From: Clostridiales bacterium
Lineage (GTDB): Bacteria > Bacillota > Clostridia > Oscillospirales > Acutalibacteraceae
Length of the DNA: 50,140 nt
Reading direction: 5' to 3'
NCBI GenBank assembly: GCA_024693205.1
Contig: JAILLJ010000025.1
Coordinates: 1-50,140 of the forward strand
Shown here one piece after another: positions 20,063 through 28,457 of this stretch. The notes beneath the pieces are model-generated. The model was not told the DNA's origin. It made no database searches and saw nothing but the letters and a program-made list of their open reading frames with translations. The position numbers and the translations under genes are program-made. The stretch's first letter is position 1, and every line of letters starts with the position of its first letter.

Positions 20063-20611
20063 ATGGACAAAAAGATTTTTAACATAGAAAATAAAAAGCT
20101 CCGCTTACGCCGGCTCCTTTTCGGAGCGGGTCTTGTTCTGCTCTCCGTTTTACAAAATACGGACGGGCTGTTCCCCGAGATATTCGGCGTTCGCGCGATG
20201 CTTCTCATCCCCGCCGTCGTATGTATCGCGATGTTCGAGCGCGAAACGGTCGGGATGTTTTTCGGATTTTTCGCAGGCATTCTTTGGGACATGTCCTCGT
20301 CGTCGGGCGGCAACTTCAACGCCTTGTTCCTCGTCTTTACCTGCTTTGTCTGCGGCAGTCTGATAACCTATCTTATGCGAAACAATCTCGTAACGGCGCT
20401 TTTGCTTTCGTCGGTCTTTACCGCTCTCCATCATTTGGTCTATTGGCTTTGGGCGATAATAATAAAGGGGAACGCCGACAGAGCGCTTTCGCTGTTTTCG
20501 TTTTATATCCCGTCGGTCATATATACGGTGATCTTTTTACCGATATTTTATTTCGCCGTCAGAGCCGGGATGAAATATCTGAACGACTCCGCAACTCAGC
20601 AGATAAATTAA
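20063..20611 (+). CDS. mreD: Rod shape-determining protein MreD
   Basis: A 182-residue protein with about five to six transmembrane segments, the normal MreD size. Recognisable features are LFPEIFGVRAMLLIPAVVCIAMFERE and FFAGILWDMSSSSGG, the conserved GxxxGxxxD-type region near the third helix. It starts two bases after mreC with no good ribosome site, so translation is probably coupled. The stop TAA at 20609-20611 is followed in the same reading frame by the PBP2 sequence (see findings). Confidence 0.9.
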   Translation: MDKKIFNIENKKLRLRRLLFGAGLVLLSVLQNTDGLFPEIFGVRAMLLIPAVVCIAMFERETVGMFFGFFAGILWDMSSSSGGNFNALFLVFTCFVCGSLITYLMRNNLVTALLLSSVFTALHHLVYWLWAIIIKGNADRALSLFSFYIPSVIYTVIFLPIFYFAVRAGMKYLNDSATQQIN

Positions 20612-20675
20612 AAACAAAATTTCTTTATAAAAGCGCGGTGGATCTTTACGCAAAGCTATAACAGAAAAAGCTATA

Positions 20676-20699
20676 ATGTCAGGACGGTCATCACGGTGA
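20676..20699 (+). other. Possible seven-codon upstream ORF overlapping the PBP2 GTG
   Basis: ATG at 20676 encodes MSGRSSR and ends in TGA at 20697-20699. That stop overlaps the GTG at 20696 as GTGA, the usual geometry for termination-reinitiation coupling. It could explain initiation at a GTG that has only a weak AGGA site 11 bases upstream. It is too short to prove. Confidence 0.3.
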
Positions 20700-22693
20700 G
20701 CATTGTCGCCGCGGTGTTTGCCGCCTTTGTCCTTGCGCTTATAAAGATACAGATTATCGACGCTGAAAAATATTCCGCCTACGCTTCGATCTCATCGCGC
20801 ACCGCTCCCATAAAGGCGGCGAGAGGAGAGATACTCGACACAAACGGCAACCCGCTCGTCACAAATCGCCAGGGGAACTCGATAATATTCGAGAGCGCGT
20901 ACTTCCCGTCGGCGAGGGAGCAGGAGGAGAGAAACAAAATAATCCTCAGCCTTATAAATCTTTTTGAAGCGCGCGGCGAGGAATGGATAGACGAGATCCC
21001 GCTCGTGATAGGCGCGAACGGCAGGCCTGCGTTCCCTCCCGACCGCGAACGCGACATAGCCGAAATGAAGAGCAAGGACCTTTTGAACCTCAATACATAC
21101 GCGACGGCACAAAACTGCATGGACGCGCTTATAACGAGATACAAGTTAGAAAATTATTCGCTCTCCGACGCGCGTAAGATAGCGTCAGTCTGTTATGAGA
21201 TGAAGCGTCATTCGTTCAGCATCAGCTATCCTTATACATTTGCCGAGGACGTTTCGACGACGCTTGCCGCAAAGATAAAGGAGAACAGCAACTTTTACAG
21301 AGGCGTTTCCGTCGAGATAGTTTCCTACCGCGAATACGCCGACGGCACGCTCGCGCCGCACGTCTTGGGCATGGTCGGAGCGCTCAGCGCGGAGGAATAC
21401 GAGGAGCTTAAAAACGACGGCTACGCCATGGACGACACCATAGGTAAAAACGGACTTGAGAGCGCGATGGAGTCATATCTCCGCGGAACGGACGGCACGA
21501 AGCTCGTCATTAAAAATTCCGACGGAACCGTGACCGAAAAGACGCTCAGCAGAGCCGTTCAGGGCAACACGATAATCACGACCTTAGACGCGAACCTCCA
21601 GAAGGTAGCGCAAAATTCCCTTGCGAACACGCTCAGCACGATGAAGTCGTCGATATCCTCTCCGGCGGGGTGCGTGATCGCCGTCAAGGTCAATACGGGC
21701 GAGATACTCGCATCCGCGTCATATCCGACATACGATATCTCGACATACTATGAAAATTACGCGAAGCTTGCCGCCGATAAAAACGCGCCTCTCTGGAACA
21801 GGCCGCTCATGAGTACATACGAGCCGGGCTCGACGATAAAGCTTTCCGTCGCCTTGGCCGGTCTTGAGGAGGGCAAGATAACTGAGGATTCTGTCGTCTA
21901 TTGCAACGGCACATACAAATACATGGATCAGTCGTTCAAATGCGAACAGGCTCATACGACGTCTTCTCAAAACGTCGTGACGGCTCTCTGCGAATCGTGC
22001 AATACATTCTTTTATGAGTGCGGCAGAAGGCTCGGCTACGCCAAGATGAACGAATACCGTTCGCTTTTGGGACTCGGCGCAAAGACGGGCGTCGAGCTGA
22101 GCGAGGCGACGGGCGTCATGGACAGCCCGGAATACAGGGCGTCGATAGGTCAGAAGTGGTATCCCGGTTATAATATCCAGACCGCCATCGGTCAGGGCAA
22201 CCTTTTCACCCCCGCACAGCTTGTCAACTACTGCGCGACGATAGCCAACGGCGGTACAAGATACCGTCTCCACTTCGTAAAATCAATTAAGTCCTACGAT
22301 TATCAAAAGACTTATATCGAAAACGACGCGCTCGTTCTCGGAAAAACGGGAATAAGCCAAAAGAGCATTGATTTAGTCAAAAAGGGCATGAACCGGTTTG
22401 CCGACGAGTGGTACGGAAGACCGTATTTCCGCGATCTTCCCTATGAAGTCGCGGCAAAGACGGGAACGTCCCAGACGTCAAAGACGATAAACGGTCATTC
22501 CGTTAAAATAAACAATATCTTCGTCGTATCCTTCGCGCCGCTCGACGACCCCGAAATAGCCGTCTGCGTCGTCGGAGAGGGAGGCACCTCGTCGGTGTCG
22601 CTGCTTCAGACGGTCAAGGACATTTACGAATGTTATTTCTCGACGGGCACCTCGGTCAGCGACGCGCAGCTTGAGGACGACATGATCGGATAA
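20696..22693 (+). CDS. mrdA: Penicillin-binding protein 2, class B transpeptidase of the elongasome
   Basis: At least 665 residues. One transmembrane helix is followed by the dimerisation domain (RTAPIKAARGEILDTNGNPL) and the transpeptidase domain with YEPGSTIKLS (SxxK, Ser near residue 378), CESCNTFFY (SxN, near 434) and AAKTGTSQT (KTG, near 588). It crosslinks peptidoglycan during elongation, with MreC/MreD and RodA. The GTG start given is the first conventional start codon, but it lies inside the transmembrane helix and gives no basic residues before it. In-frame sequence from 20612 (e.g. QSYNRKSYNVRTVITV) looks like the real cytoplasmic tail, so the true 5' end is uncertain. rodA is not in the window. 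Confidence 0.93.
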   Translation: MSIVAAVFAAFVLALIKIQIIDAEKYSAYASISSRTAPIKAARGEILDTNGNPLVTNRQGNSIIFESAYFPSAREQEERNKIILSLINLFEARGEEWIDEIPLVIGANGRPAFPPDRERDIAEMKSKDLLNLNTYATAQNCMDALITRYKLENYSLSDARKIASVCYEMKRHSFSISYPYTFAEDVSTTLAAKIKENSNFYRGVSVEIVSYREYADGTLAPHVLGMVGALSAEEYEELKNDGYAMDDTIGKNGLESAMESYLRGTDGTKLVIKNSDGTVTEKTLSRAVQGNTIITTLDANLQKVAQNSLANTLSTMKSSISSPAGCVIAVKVNTGEILASASYPTYDISTYYENYAKLAADKNAPLWNRPLMSTYEPGSTIKLSVALAGLEEGKITEDSVVYCNGTYKYMDQSFKCEQAHTTSSQNVVTALCESCNTFFYECGRRLGYAKMNEYRSLLGLGAKTGVELSEATGVMDSPEYRASIGQKWYPGYNIQTAIGQGNLFTPAQLVNYCATIANGGTRYRLHFVKSIKSYDYQKTYIENDALVLGKTGISQKSIDLVKKGMNRFADEWYGRPYFRDLPYEVAAKTGTSQTSKTINGHSVKINNIFVVSFAPLDDPEIAVCVVGEGGTSSVSLLQTVKDIYECYFSTGTSVSDAQLEDDMIG

Positions 22694-22725
22694 CGACAAA
22701 CAACTATGAAAACAGGAGAGAGCGT

Positions 22726-23457
22726 ATGGCAAGAAAGATAGTTCTTGTATCGGGCAAAGGCGGAACGGGAAAATCGTCCGTTACCGCGGGGCTTTCCTAT
22801 GCTCTCGCCGACATGGGATACAGAGTTCTCGCCGTTGACTGCGACGTCGGACTTCGGAGCCTCGATATTATTTTCAATACGGGCAGCGAGACGGTCTTTG
22901 ACTGGGGCGATATAATTGACGGCTCATGCGATCCCGAAAAGGCGCTTTCAAAAACAAATTCCGTCTCCGTTTTATCGGCTCCGATGAAATTTTCCGACGG
23001 CTTTACAAAAGAAGAGGTCAAAAAGATGATAGATCTTTTTGACCGTGACTTTGATTTTATTTTATCTGACGCGCCCGCCGGTATAAACGAAGGGTTTTCG
23101 CTGGCATGTTCGATGGCGGAGGAGGCGCTTGTCGTTTCGACTCCCGATAAGGTGTGCGTAAGAAGCGCCGGAGCCGCCGCAGACCTGCTCTTAAGCGAGG
23201 GGATAGAATTTGAAAATTCCCGACTTATAATAAACAGGTTTAACAGAAAAGCGACGGAGTATCGAAGGCTTTTAAATATCGACGACACGATAGATTCCTG
23301 CGGTGTCAGACTTATCGGTATCGTTCCCGAGGACGCGAACATAACCTACTGTTTTTCAAACGGCAAAGAGCTGCCTAAAAGAAGCGGCGCCCGAGGCGCT
23401 TTTTCGAGAATAGCGCGCAGGGTCGCCGGAGAAAAGATACCGCTCATCATTAAATAA
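22726..23457 (+). CDS. minD: MinD/ParA-type ATPase, probable septum-site protein MinD
   Basis: A 243-residue deviant Walker ATPase: GKGGTGKSSVTAGLSYALAD (signature Lys and P-loop), VDCDVGLRSLDIIF, switch II region ILSDAPAGI and INRFNRK. The order and length fit MinD, as does its place at the end of an mre operon. The C-terminus (AFSRIARRVAGEKIPLIIK) is short but can form an amphipathic basic segment for membrane binding. No minC or minE is adjacent. AGGAGAG precedes the ATG at suitable spacing. Only six bases separate its stop from the convergent ispE stop, so there is no room for a terminator between them. Confidence 0.85.
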   Translation: MARKIVLVSGKGGTGKSSVTAGLSYALADMGYRVLAVDCDVGLRSLDIIFNTGSETVFDWGDIIDGSCDPEKALSKTNSVSVLSAPMKFSDGFTKEEVKKMIDLFDRDFDFILSDAPAGINEGFSLACSMAEEALVVSTPDKVCVRSAGAAADLLLSEGIEFENSRLIINRFNRKATEYRRLLNIDDTIDSCGVRLIGIVPEDANITYCFSNGKELPKRSGARGAFSRIARRVAGEKIPLIIK

Positions 23458-23463
23458 ACGACG

Positions 23464-24336
23464 TCAGGTATCTTCAATTATTCCTTTTTTGACGGGGCGG
23501 CATACAAAAACGCTGTCGATCGACCGCTTTAAGTTTTCGGCGCAAAGAAATGCGTCGCTCTCATTTTCAAAGATTCCGAAAACTGTCGGGCCGCTTCCGC
23601 TCATCTGACAGCACTTACAGTTGTTTTTACGCATTTCCGTTTTAACAGCGACCCTTTCGGGAACTTCGATAAACTGCTCAAAAACATTTTGAGACATCGA
23701 GCAGAGAGCGTCGTAATCTCCCGAGGCGGCGGCAAAGAGCGCCGCGTCGTTGTCGGGATGTATGACGTATTTCTTATTGTCAAAGGCTTCGTAAGCCTCC
23801 TTAGTCGAAACGGAGAGGTCGGGCTTTGCCAAAACGAAACGATAGTCGGGAAACGGCGGCAGGGGAGAGATTATCTCTCCGATATTCTGCGCGAGACGCG
23901 TTCCGCCCGTAAGACAAAACGGAACGTCCGCTCCTGTTTTTACGCCTATCCTGCAAAGCTCTTCGATATCATAGCCCGTGTCAAAAAGCTTGTTAAGCGA
24001 ATACAGCACGGCGGCGGCGTCGGCGCTTCCTCCCGCAAGACCTGCGGCATGAGGGATGTTTTTTTCGATGTCGATCCGGGCGCCGCGTCCGGTTATTCCG
24101 GCGGCCTCGAAAAACCTTTCCGCCGCTTTGAACGCGGTGTTTTCCTTTCCGCATGGGATACTGTTGTCGGAGCAGGTTATAAATATCCCGCTTTGTTTAC
24201 TTTCGCTGACAGTCACGCGGTCAAAGAGATCTACCGACTGCATTATCATAAACAGGTTGTGATATCCGTTTGACCGGCGCGATATTATGTCGAGAAAAAG
24301 ATTTACCTTTGCGGCGGCGTTTACAGTTATCCTCAT
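23464..24336 (-). CDS. ispE: 4-diphosphocytidyl-2-C-methyl-D-erythritol kinase
   Basis: A 290-residue GHMP kinase. It starts MRITVNAAAKVNLFLDI (the IspE N-terminal substrate motif with AKVNL), continues with the GHMP ATP loop IPHAAGLAGGSADAAAVL and the KTGADVPFCLTGGTRLA block carrying the catalytic Asp, and ends with QMSGSGPTVFGIF. It phosphorylates CDP-methylerythritol in the MEP isoprenoid pathway, which supplies undecaprenyl carriers for wall synthesis. ATG at 24336 has AAGGA about 11 bases upstream; the longer start at 24393 lies in the upstream gene's end and is rejected. It is 19 bases after the PHP phosphatase gene, probably co-transcribed with it. Confidence 0.95.
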   Translation of the reverse strand: MRITVNAAAKVNLFLDIISRRSNGYHNLFMIMQSVDLFDRVTVSESKQSGIFITCSDNSIPCGKENTAFKAAERFFEAAGITGRGARIDIEKNIPHAAGLAGGSADAAAVLYSLNKLFDTGYDIEELCRIGVKTGADVPFCLTGGTRLAQNIGEIISPLPPFPDYRFVLAKPDLSVSTKEAYEAFDNKKYVIHPDNDAALFAAASGDYDALCSMSQNVFEQFIEVPERVAVKTEMRKNNCKCCQMSGSGPTVFGIFENESDAFLCAENLKRSIDSVFVCRPVKKGIIEDT

Positions 24337-24355
24337 TTTTTTACCGTCCTTTTTA

Positions 24356-25177
24356 TTATTCGATAGGTATTTGGATAGGCTCTCTGTTCTCAAAGAACGT
24401 TATCTTTTTAAAGCCGCATTTTTCGGCGATCTCCATGCCCTTGGGGATGCCCGCTCCGAGAAATTCCGCGTAATGCGCGTCGGAGCCAATGGTGATGAAT
24501 TCGCCGCCGAGCTCCCTGTATCTCGCTATCACGTCGACGTCGGGCATGGTTTTTTTGAGCTTTTGGCGAAGACCCGAGGTGTTTATTTCGAGCGCGCGTC
24601 CGTTTTTGACAAGAACTTTTAAAATGTTGTCTATCTCGTCGGAGTAATCCCTCAGATCGACCTTTATGTTATGTTCGCCGCAGATGTATCTGAGAGGATA
24701 TGTCAGATGGGCGAGAGAGTCGAATTTTCCCCATTCGGCAAGCAGGCGTTCCTCGTGAAAATATTCCTTTAAAAGCTCGTCAAGCTCCTCTGAGGTATAT
24801 GTGGGATAATCCAAAAAACAGAAGTCCGGCATATTGCGAAGGTTGTGGACGGAGCCGAGGACGAAGTCGTATTTTAACGACGAAAGCAGTTTTTCGGCTG
24901 TCGGAACGTCATATATAGCCTGTCCGAGCTCGACGCCCGCAAATATCAAAAGCTTTCCGGTAAAGGCGCCTCTCGCCTTCATCGTCTCAAAATATGAATG
25001 TACGGCGCGCCTGTCGTGGTGCTCGCGCGTGAAGCAGTCTATTTCGATATGATCCGTTATTGCTATGCCGCGAAGTCCGGCAATTTCCGCTTTTTCACAC
25101 ATATACATCGCCGACTGATTTCCGTCGAGAGAATTATCGGTGTGTGTGTGAAGGTCAAGTATTTTTTTATACCCCAT
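24356..25177 (-). CDS. PHP-domain phosphoesterase, histidinol-phosphatase-like
   Basis: A 273-residue PHP-domain protein. Metal-binding motifs in order: LDLHTHTDNS (HxH), AITDHIEID (DH), GVELGQ (E), SVHNL (H), LEINTSG and SDAHYAEFLGAG (DxH). These ligands make a trinuclear metal centre. The length and the SDAH block resemble HisJ/HisK-type histidinol phosphatases and YcdX-like phosphatases; no histidine genes are nearby, so the substrate is open. GGTGAAAAA precedes ATG 25177. It heads the two-gene minus-strand unit with ispE and is divergent from the ACT-domain gene; the gap 25178-25300 is AT-rich with no clear promoter pair. Confidence 0.85.
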   Translation of the reverse strand: MGYKKILDLHTHTDNSLDGNQSAMYMCEKAEIAGLRGIAITDHIEIDCFTREHHDRRAVHSYFETMKARGAFTGKLLIFAGVELGQAIYDVPTAEKLLSSLKYDFVLGSVHNLRNMPDFCFLDYPTYTSEELDELLKEYFHEERLLAEWGKFDSLAHLTYPLRYICGEHNIKVDLRDYSDEIDNILKVLVKNGRALEINTSGLRQKLKKTMPDVDVIARYRELGGEFITIGSDAHYAEFLGAGIPKGMEIAEKCGFKKITFFENREPIQIPIE

Positions 25178-25300
25178 TTTTTCACCGCCCGAATGTTTTT
25201 CCGTTCTTATAATGGTTATTTTATCACACTGTTTTAAATAATTAAAGCGTATTTTAAAAAAACAATATATTTTTATAAAAAATCTACAGAGGTGTTTATT

Positions 25301-25570
25301 TTGAAAGCAGTTATTACGGTTTTAGGCAAGGACGCCGTCGGTATCCTCGCAAAGGTTTCGGCTGTCTGCGCCGAAAACAACGTCAACATCATCGACGTTT
25401 CGCAGTCCACATTACGCGATATTTTCTGTATGATAATGATGGTCGAAATGGATAAGTCGACGATAACGATCGGCGAGCTGTCCGACGCCATGTCGTTTAT
25501 GGGCAAAAAGAACGGTCTCGTGATAAGCGTTATGCACGAGGACATATTCAACTCCATGCATAGGATCTAA
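25301..25570 (+). CDS. ACT domain-containing protein of the UPF0237 type
   Basis: An 89-residue single ACT domain (KAVITVLGKDAVGILAKVSA; NNVNIIDVSQSTLRDIFCMI). TTG at 25301 is preferred because AGAGGTG lies 6 bases upstream; GTG at 25292 overlaps that site. The small regulatory domain probably binds an amino acid. It is conserved next to DUF711 genes in many Firmicutes, and here the DUF711 gene follows 11 bases later, so the two very likely act together. Their biochemical role is not established. Confidence 0.9.
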   Translation: MKAVITVLGKDAVGILAKVSAVCAENNVNIIDVSQSTLRDIFCMIMMVEMDKSTITIGELSDAMSFMGKKNGLVISVMHEDIFNSMHRI

Positions 25571-25581
25571 GGGGATAATTT

Positions 25582-26934
25582 ATGATTAACAGACGCGATA
25601 TTTTAGAAACGATACATATGATACAGGATGAAAATCTTGATATCAGAACGATAACGATGGGCATATCCCTGCTTGACTGCTGTTCTCAGGATCCGAAGGA
25701 GGCCTGCTCAAAGGTCTATGAAAAGATAATGCGAAAAGCGGAAAGGCTCGTTCCCGTCGGCGAAGAGATCGAAAAGGAATACGGGATCCCGATAGTCAAC
25801 AAGAGAGTCTCCGTGACGCCCGTTTCGATAATCTCCGCTTCCTGCGGCGATCCCGTGAGCTTTGCCGTAACGCTCGAAAAAGCGGCGAGGGAAACGGGAG
25901 TCAATTTTATCGGCGGATATTCTGCGCTCGTCCAAAAGGGCTTTGCCGCGGGCGACGAGGATTTCATAAAGAGCATCCCCGAGGCGCTCAGCCTTACGGA
26001 GCATGTCTGTTCGAGCGTCAATATCGGCTCGACAAAGACGGGGATAAACATGGACGCCGTCGCCATGATGGGCAGGACGGTGAAAAGAACAGCTGAAATG
26101 ACGAGGGATAACAACTGCATCGGAGCGGCGAAGCTCGTTGTTTTCTGCAACGCGCCCGAGGACAATCCGTTTATGGCGGGAGCGTTCCACGGAGCGGGAG
26201 AGCCGGACTGCGTTATTAACGTCGGAGTTTCCGGCCCCGGAGTCGTACACAGCGCGCTCAAAAAGATACCCGACGGAGATTTCACCGACGTTTCCGATAT
26301 GGTAAAACGTACCGCGTTCAAGATAACGCGTATCGGCAACCTCGTCGCGAAGGAGGCGGCGAAGCGCCTCGGAGTTTCGTTCGGGATAGTCGACCTCTCC
26401 CTTGCGCCGACGCCCGCCGTGGGCGACTCGGTGGCTTATATCCTCGAGGAGATGGGACTTGAAAAATGCGGAACTCACGGCACGACCGCGGCGCTCGCGC
26501 TTTTAAACGACGCAGTTAAAAAAGGCGGAGTGATGGCGTCGTCGCGCGTAGGCGGACTTTCGGGAGCGTTTATTCCCGTTACCGAGGACGCCGGAATGAT
26601 AGCGGCGGCGGAATGCGGCTCGCTGACGATAGAAAAGCTCGAGGCTATGACCTCCGTTTGCTCGGTCGGACTTGACATGATAGCGATACCGGGCGACACG
26701 CCTGCCGAGACGATAGCCGCGATAATAGCCGACGAAGCGGCGATAGGTATGATAAATTCAAAGACGACGGCGGTAAGGCTCGTACCGGCGATCGGCAAAA
26801 AAGAGGGAGACAGGCTCGATTTCGGCGGACTTCTCGGCGGAGGCCCCGTCATGCGGATAAATCCCATGTCGAGCAGGCGCTTCATCGAGCGCGGAGGACG
26901 AATCCCCGCGCCTATCCAGAGCCTTAAAAACTGA
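25582..26934 (+). CDS. UPF0210/DUF711 family protein
   Basis: A 450-residue protein recognised by [30 protein letters not shown], read as family N-terminus, together with [51 protein letters not shown] and a C-terminus [20 protein letters not shown]. The family has a glycyl-radical-enzyme-like barrel fold as far as I recall, but no assigned reaction. AAGGGG lies 6 bases before the ATG. It forms a two-gene unit with the upstream ACT-domain gene. Two glycine-rich loops (GGLSGAF and [10 protein letters not shown]) look like candidate ligand sites. Confidence 0.9.
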   Translation: MINRRDILETIHMIQDENLDIRTITMGISLLDCCSQDPKEACSKVYEKIMRKAERLVPVGEEIEKEYGIPIVNKRVSVTPVSIISASCGDPVSFAVTLEKAARETGVNFIGGYSALVQKGFAAGDEDFIKSIPEALSLTEHVCSSVNIGSTKTGINMDAVAMMGRTVKRTAEMTRDNNCIGAAKLVVFCNAPEDNPFMAGAFHGAGEPDCVINVGVSGPGVVHSALKKIPDGDFTDVSDMVKRTAFKITRIGNLVAKEAAKRLGVSFGIVDLSLAPTPAVGDSVAYILEEMGLEKCGTHGTTAALALLNDAVKKGGVMASSRVGGLSGAFIPVTEDAGMIAAAECGSLTIEKLEAMTSVCSVGLDMIAIPGDTPAETIAAIIADEAAIGMINSKTTAVRLVPAIGKKEGDRLDFGGLLGGGPVMRINPMSSRRFIERGGRIPAPIQSLKN

Positions 26935-26944
26935 CCTCAGATCA

Positions 26945-26973
26945 TTGAATTACCCATCGTCATATGTTATAAT
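26945..26973 (+). promoter_or_regulatory. Consensus extended -10 promoter for alr
   Basis: TTGAAT (26945-26950), a 17-base spacer and a perfect TATAAT (26968-26973) with TGT directly before it. The start codon of alr is about 65 bases downstream, leaving an AT-rich leader. Confidence 0.85.
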
Positions 26974-27038
26974 TGATCCAAATATATATGATATATCGGT
27001 TTTGCTATTACAATTAAATTCGGGAGCTGTTTCTTAGG

Positions 27039-28232
27039 ATGAATGATTTTTTTAAAAGATCGTGGGTGCTTGTAAATCTTGACGCGCTGAAATATAACTT
27101 CGAGACGATACGCGAGCGCGTCGAGCCGTCGTCAAAAATAATGGCGATCGTCAAGGCGGACGCCTACGGTCACGGCTATGAGCGCGTCGTAAACGAGCTT
27201 CGCGACGACGGATGCGACTGGTTCGGAGTGTCGAATCTTGAAGAAGCGCTCCAGGTAAGGGCTGTCTGCGCCGACAAACCCATCCTGATATTGGGCTACA
27301 CCCCGCCGAAATACGCCTCCCGTCTCGCTCTCAACAACATTTCACAGACCGTGTTCAACCTCTCATACGCGCATAGGCTCTCGGAATACGCCGTAGAGGA
27401 GGGCGTTCAGGTATCGGTCCATATAAAAATAGATACGGGCATGTCGCGTCTCGGCTTCCAATATCAGGACAGCGAGAGAGATATCGACTCCGTCGACGAG
27501 GTCGCCGAGGTCTGCGCGCTTCCGAATTTATATCACGAGGGCATTTTCACCCACTTCGCGTCGGCAGACGAGACGAAAGTATCGGGCGAGGTCTTTACGC
27601 GCCTTCAGTTCGACCTTTTTCTCAATATCATCGAAAAGCTGCGCCTCAGGGGGATAACCTTCGACTACCGCCATTGCTGCAATTCGGCGGCTACGCTTAT
27701 ATATCCGGAGATGCATCTCGACATGGTGCGCACGGGAATAATAACCTTCGGGCTTTATCCCTCCGACGATCTTAAAGACCGCATAAAGCTTTTGCCCGTA
27801 ATGGAATTCAAGACTGTCATTTCGATGATAAAGACGATCCGCGCCGGAACTCCCGTCAGCTACGGGAGCAAATTCACCGCGGAAAAGGATATGCGTATAG
27901 CGACTGTACCCGTGGGTTATGCCGACGGATATCCGCGGTCGCTTTCGGGCAGCGATATGCTCTACAAGGGAAAGCGCGTTCCGATAATCGGAAACATCTG
28001 TATGGATCAGTGTATGCTCGACGTCAGCGGGATAGAAAACGCTTCCGAGGGCAAGACCGTGACGGTATTCGGCAGGAGCGGAGACGACGAGATAACGATT
28101 GATTCCCTCGCCGAAAAGCTGGGCACGATCAACTACGAGCTTATCTGCGGGATCAGCAAGCGCGTCCCGAGGATATATACGCGAAACGACGAAATAGAAT
28201 CTATTACAGATTATATTTCGTCGATGCAATAA
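27039..28232 (+). CDS. alr: Alanine racemase
   Basis: A 397-residue fold-type III PLP enzyme. The PLP lysine is in AIVKADAYGHG (Lys-39) and the opposing catalytic tyrosine in PVSYGSKF. Other family blocks are HIKIDTGMSRLGF, GIFTHFASAD, MVRTGIITFGLYP and VPVGYADGYPR. It interconverts L- and D-alanine for peptidoglycan. It has its own strong promoter. GGGAG is 12 bases from the ATG, a longer spacing than its neighbours. An AT-rich inverted repeat follows the stop. Confidence 0.96.
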   Translation: MNDFFKRSWVLVNLDALKYNFETIRERVEPSSKIMAIVKADAYGHGYERVVNELRDDGCDWFGVSNLEEALQVRAVCADKPILILGYTPPKYASRLALNNISQTVFNLSYAHRLSEYAVEEGVQVSVHIKIDTGMSRLGFQYQDSERDIDSVDEVAEVCALPNLYHEGIFTHFASADETKVSGEVFTRLQFDLFLNIIEKLRLRGITFDYRHCCNSAATLIYPEMHLDMVRTGIITFGLYPSDDLKDRIKLLPVMEFKTVISMIKTIRAGTPVSYGSKFTAEKDMRIATVPVGYADGYPRSLSGSDMLYKGKRVPIIGNICMDQCMLDVSGIENASEGKTVTVFGRSGDDEITIDSLAEKLGTINYELICGISKRVPRIYTRNDEIESITDYISSMQ

Positions 28233-28262
28233 TTTCCTTTTTCACTATTTACAAAAAGGAAA
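28233..28262. repeat. AT-rich inverted repeat after alr
   Basis: TTTCCTTTTT (28233-28242) and AAAAAGGAAA (28253-28262), a perfect 10-bp stem with a 10-base loop, directly after the alr stop. No T run follows, so it is at best a weak terminator or an mRNA 3' end stabiliser. Confidence 0.5.
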
Positions 28263-28317
28263 TCAAACATTTATAAACCGTTCATTTTATATTAATAATT
28301 GTACTCTATGATATAGA

Positions 28318-28420
28318 CATGCTCAAGGGAAAAGGAGCCGCACCGAGTACCCCTGAGCGAACCCCCTCCTCAAAGCAACCCCTCATAAAGGAAAAGTCCG
28401 TCGCAAGACGGGCTTTTTCC
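28318..28420 (+). ncRNA. Candidate small RNA with anti-Shine-Dalgarno segment
   Basis: A noncoding interval downstream of alr. It begins near a TATGAT -10-like box (28307-28312, no good -35 seen). It contains a stem GCTCAAGGG (28321-28329) / CCCCTGAGC (28350-28358) with one mismatch, then an apparently unpaired C-rich stretch CCCCCTCCTC (28362-28371) and AACCCCTC (28377-28384), and ends in a strong terminator hairpin with a T5 run (28396-28418). CCUCCU is the complement of AGGAGG. This is the layout of Gram-positive trans-acting sRNAs that block ribosome binding sites. Strand is set by the terminator and C-rich seed, but the terminator works on both strands. Confidence 0.5.
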
Positions 28421-28423
28421 TTT
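28387..28423. terminator. Bidirectional intrinsic terminator
   Basis: Core stem GTCCGTC (28396-28402), GCAA tetraloop, GACGGGC (28407-28413), flanked by AAAGGAAAA and TTTTTCCTTT, which extend the stem and provide T tracts on both strands. It can end the plus-strand candidate RNA and the minus-strand GNAT gene. Confidence 0.85.
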
Positions 28424-28457
28424 ATGTGGTTTTTCGGCAAAGAGCCTGATTTCTTTT

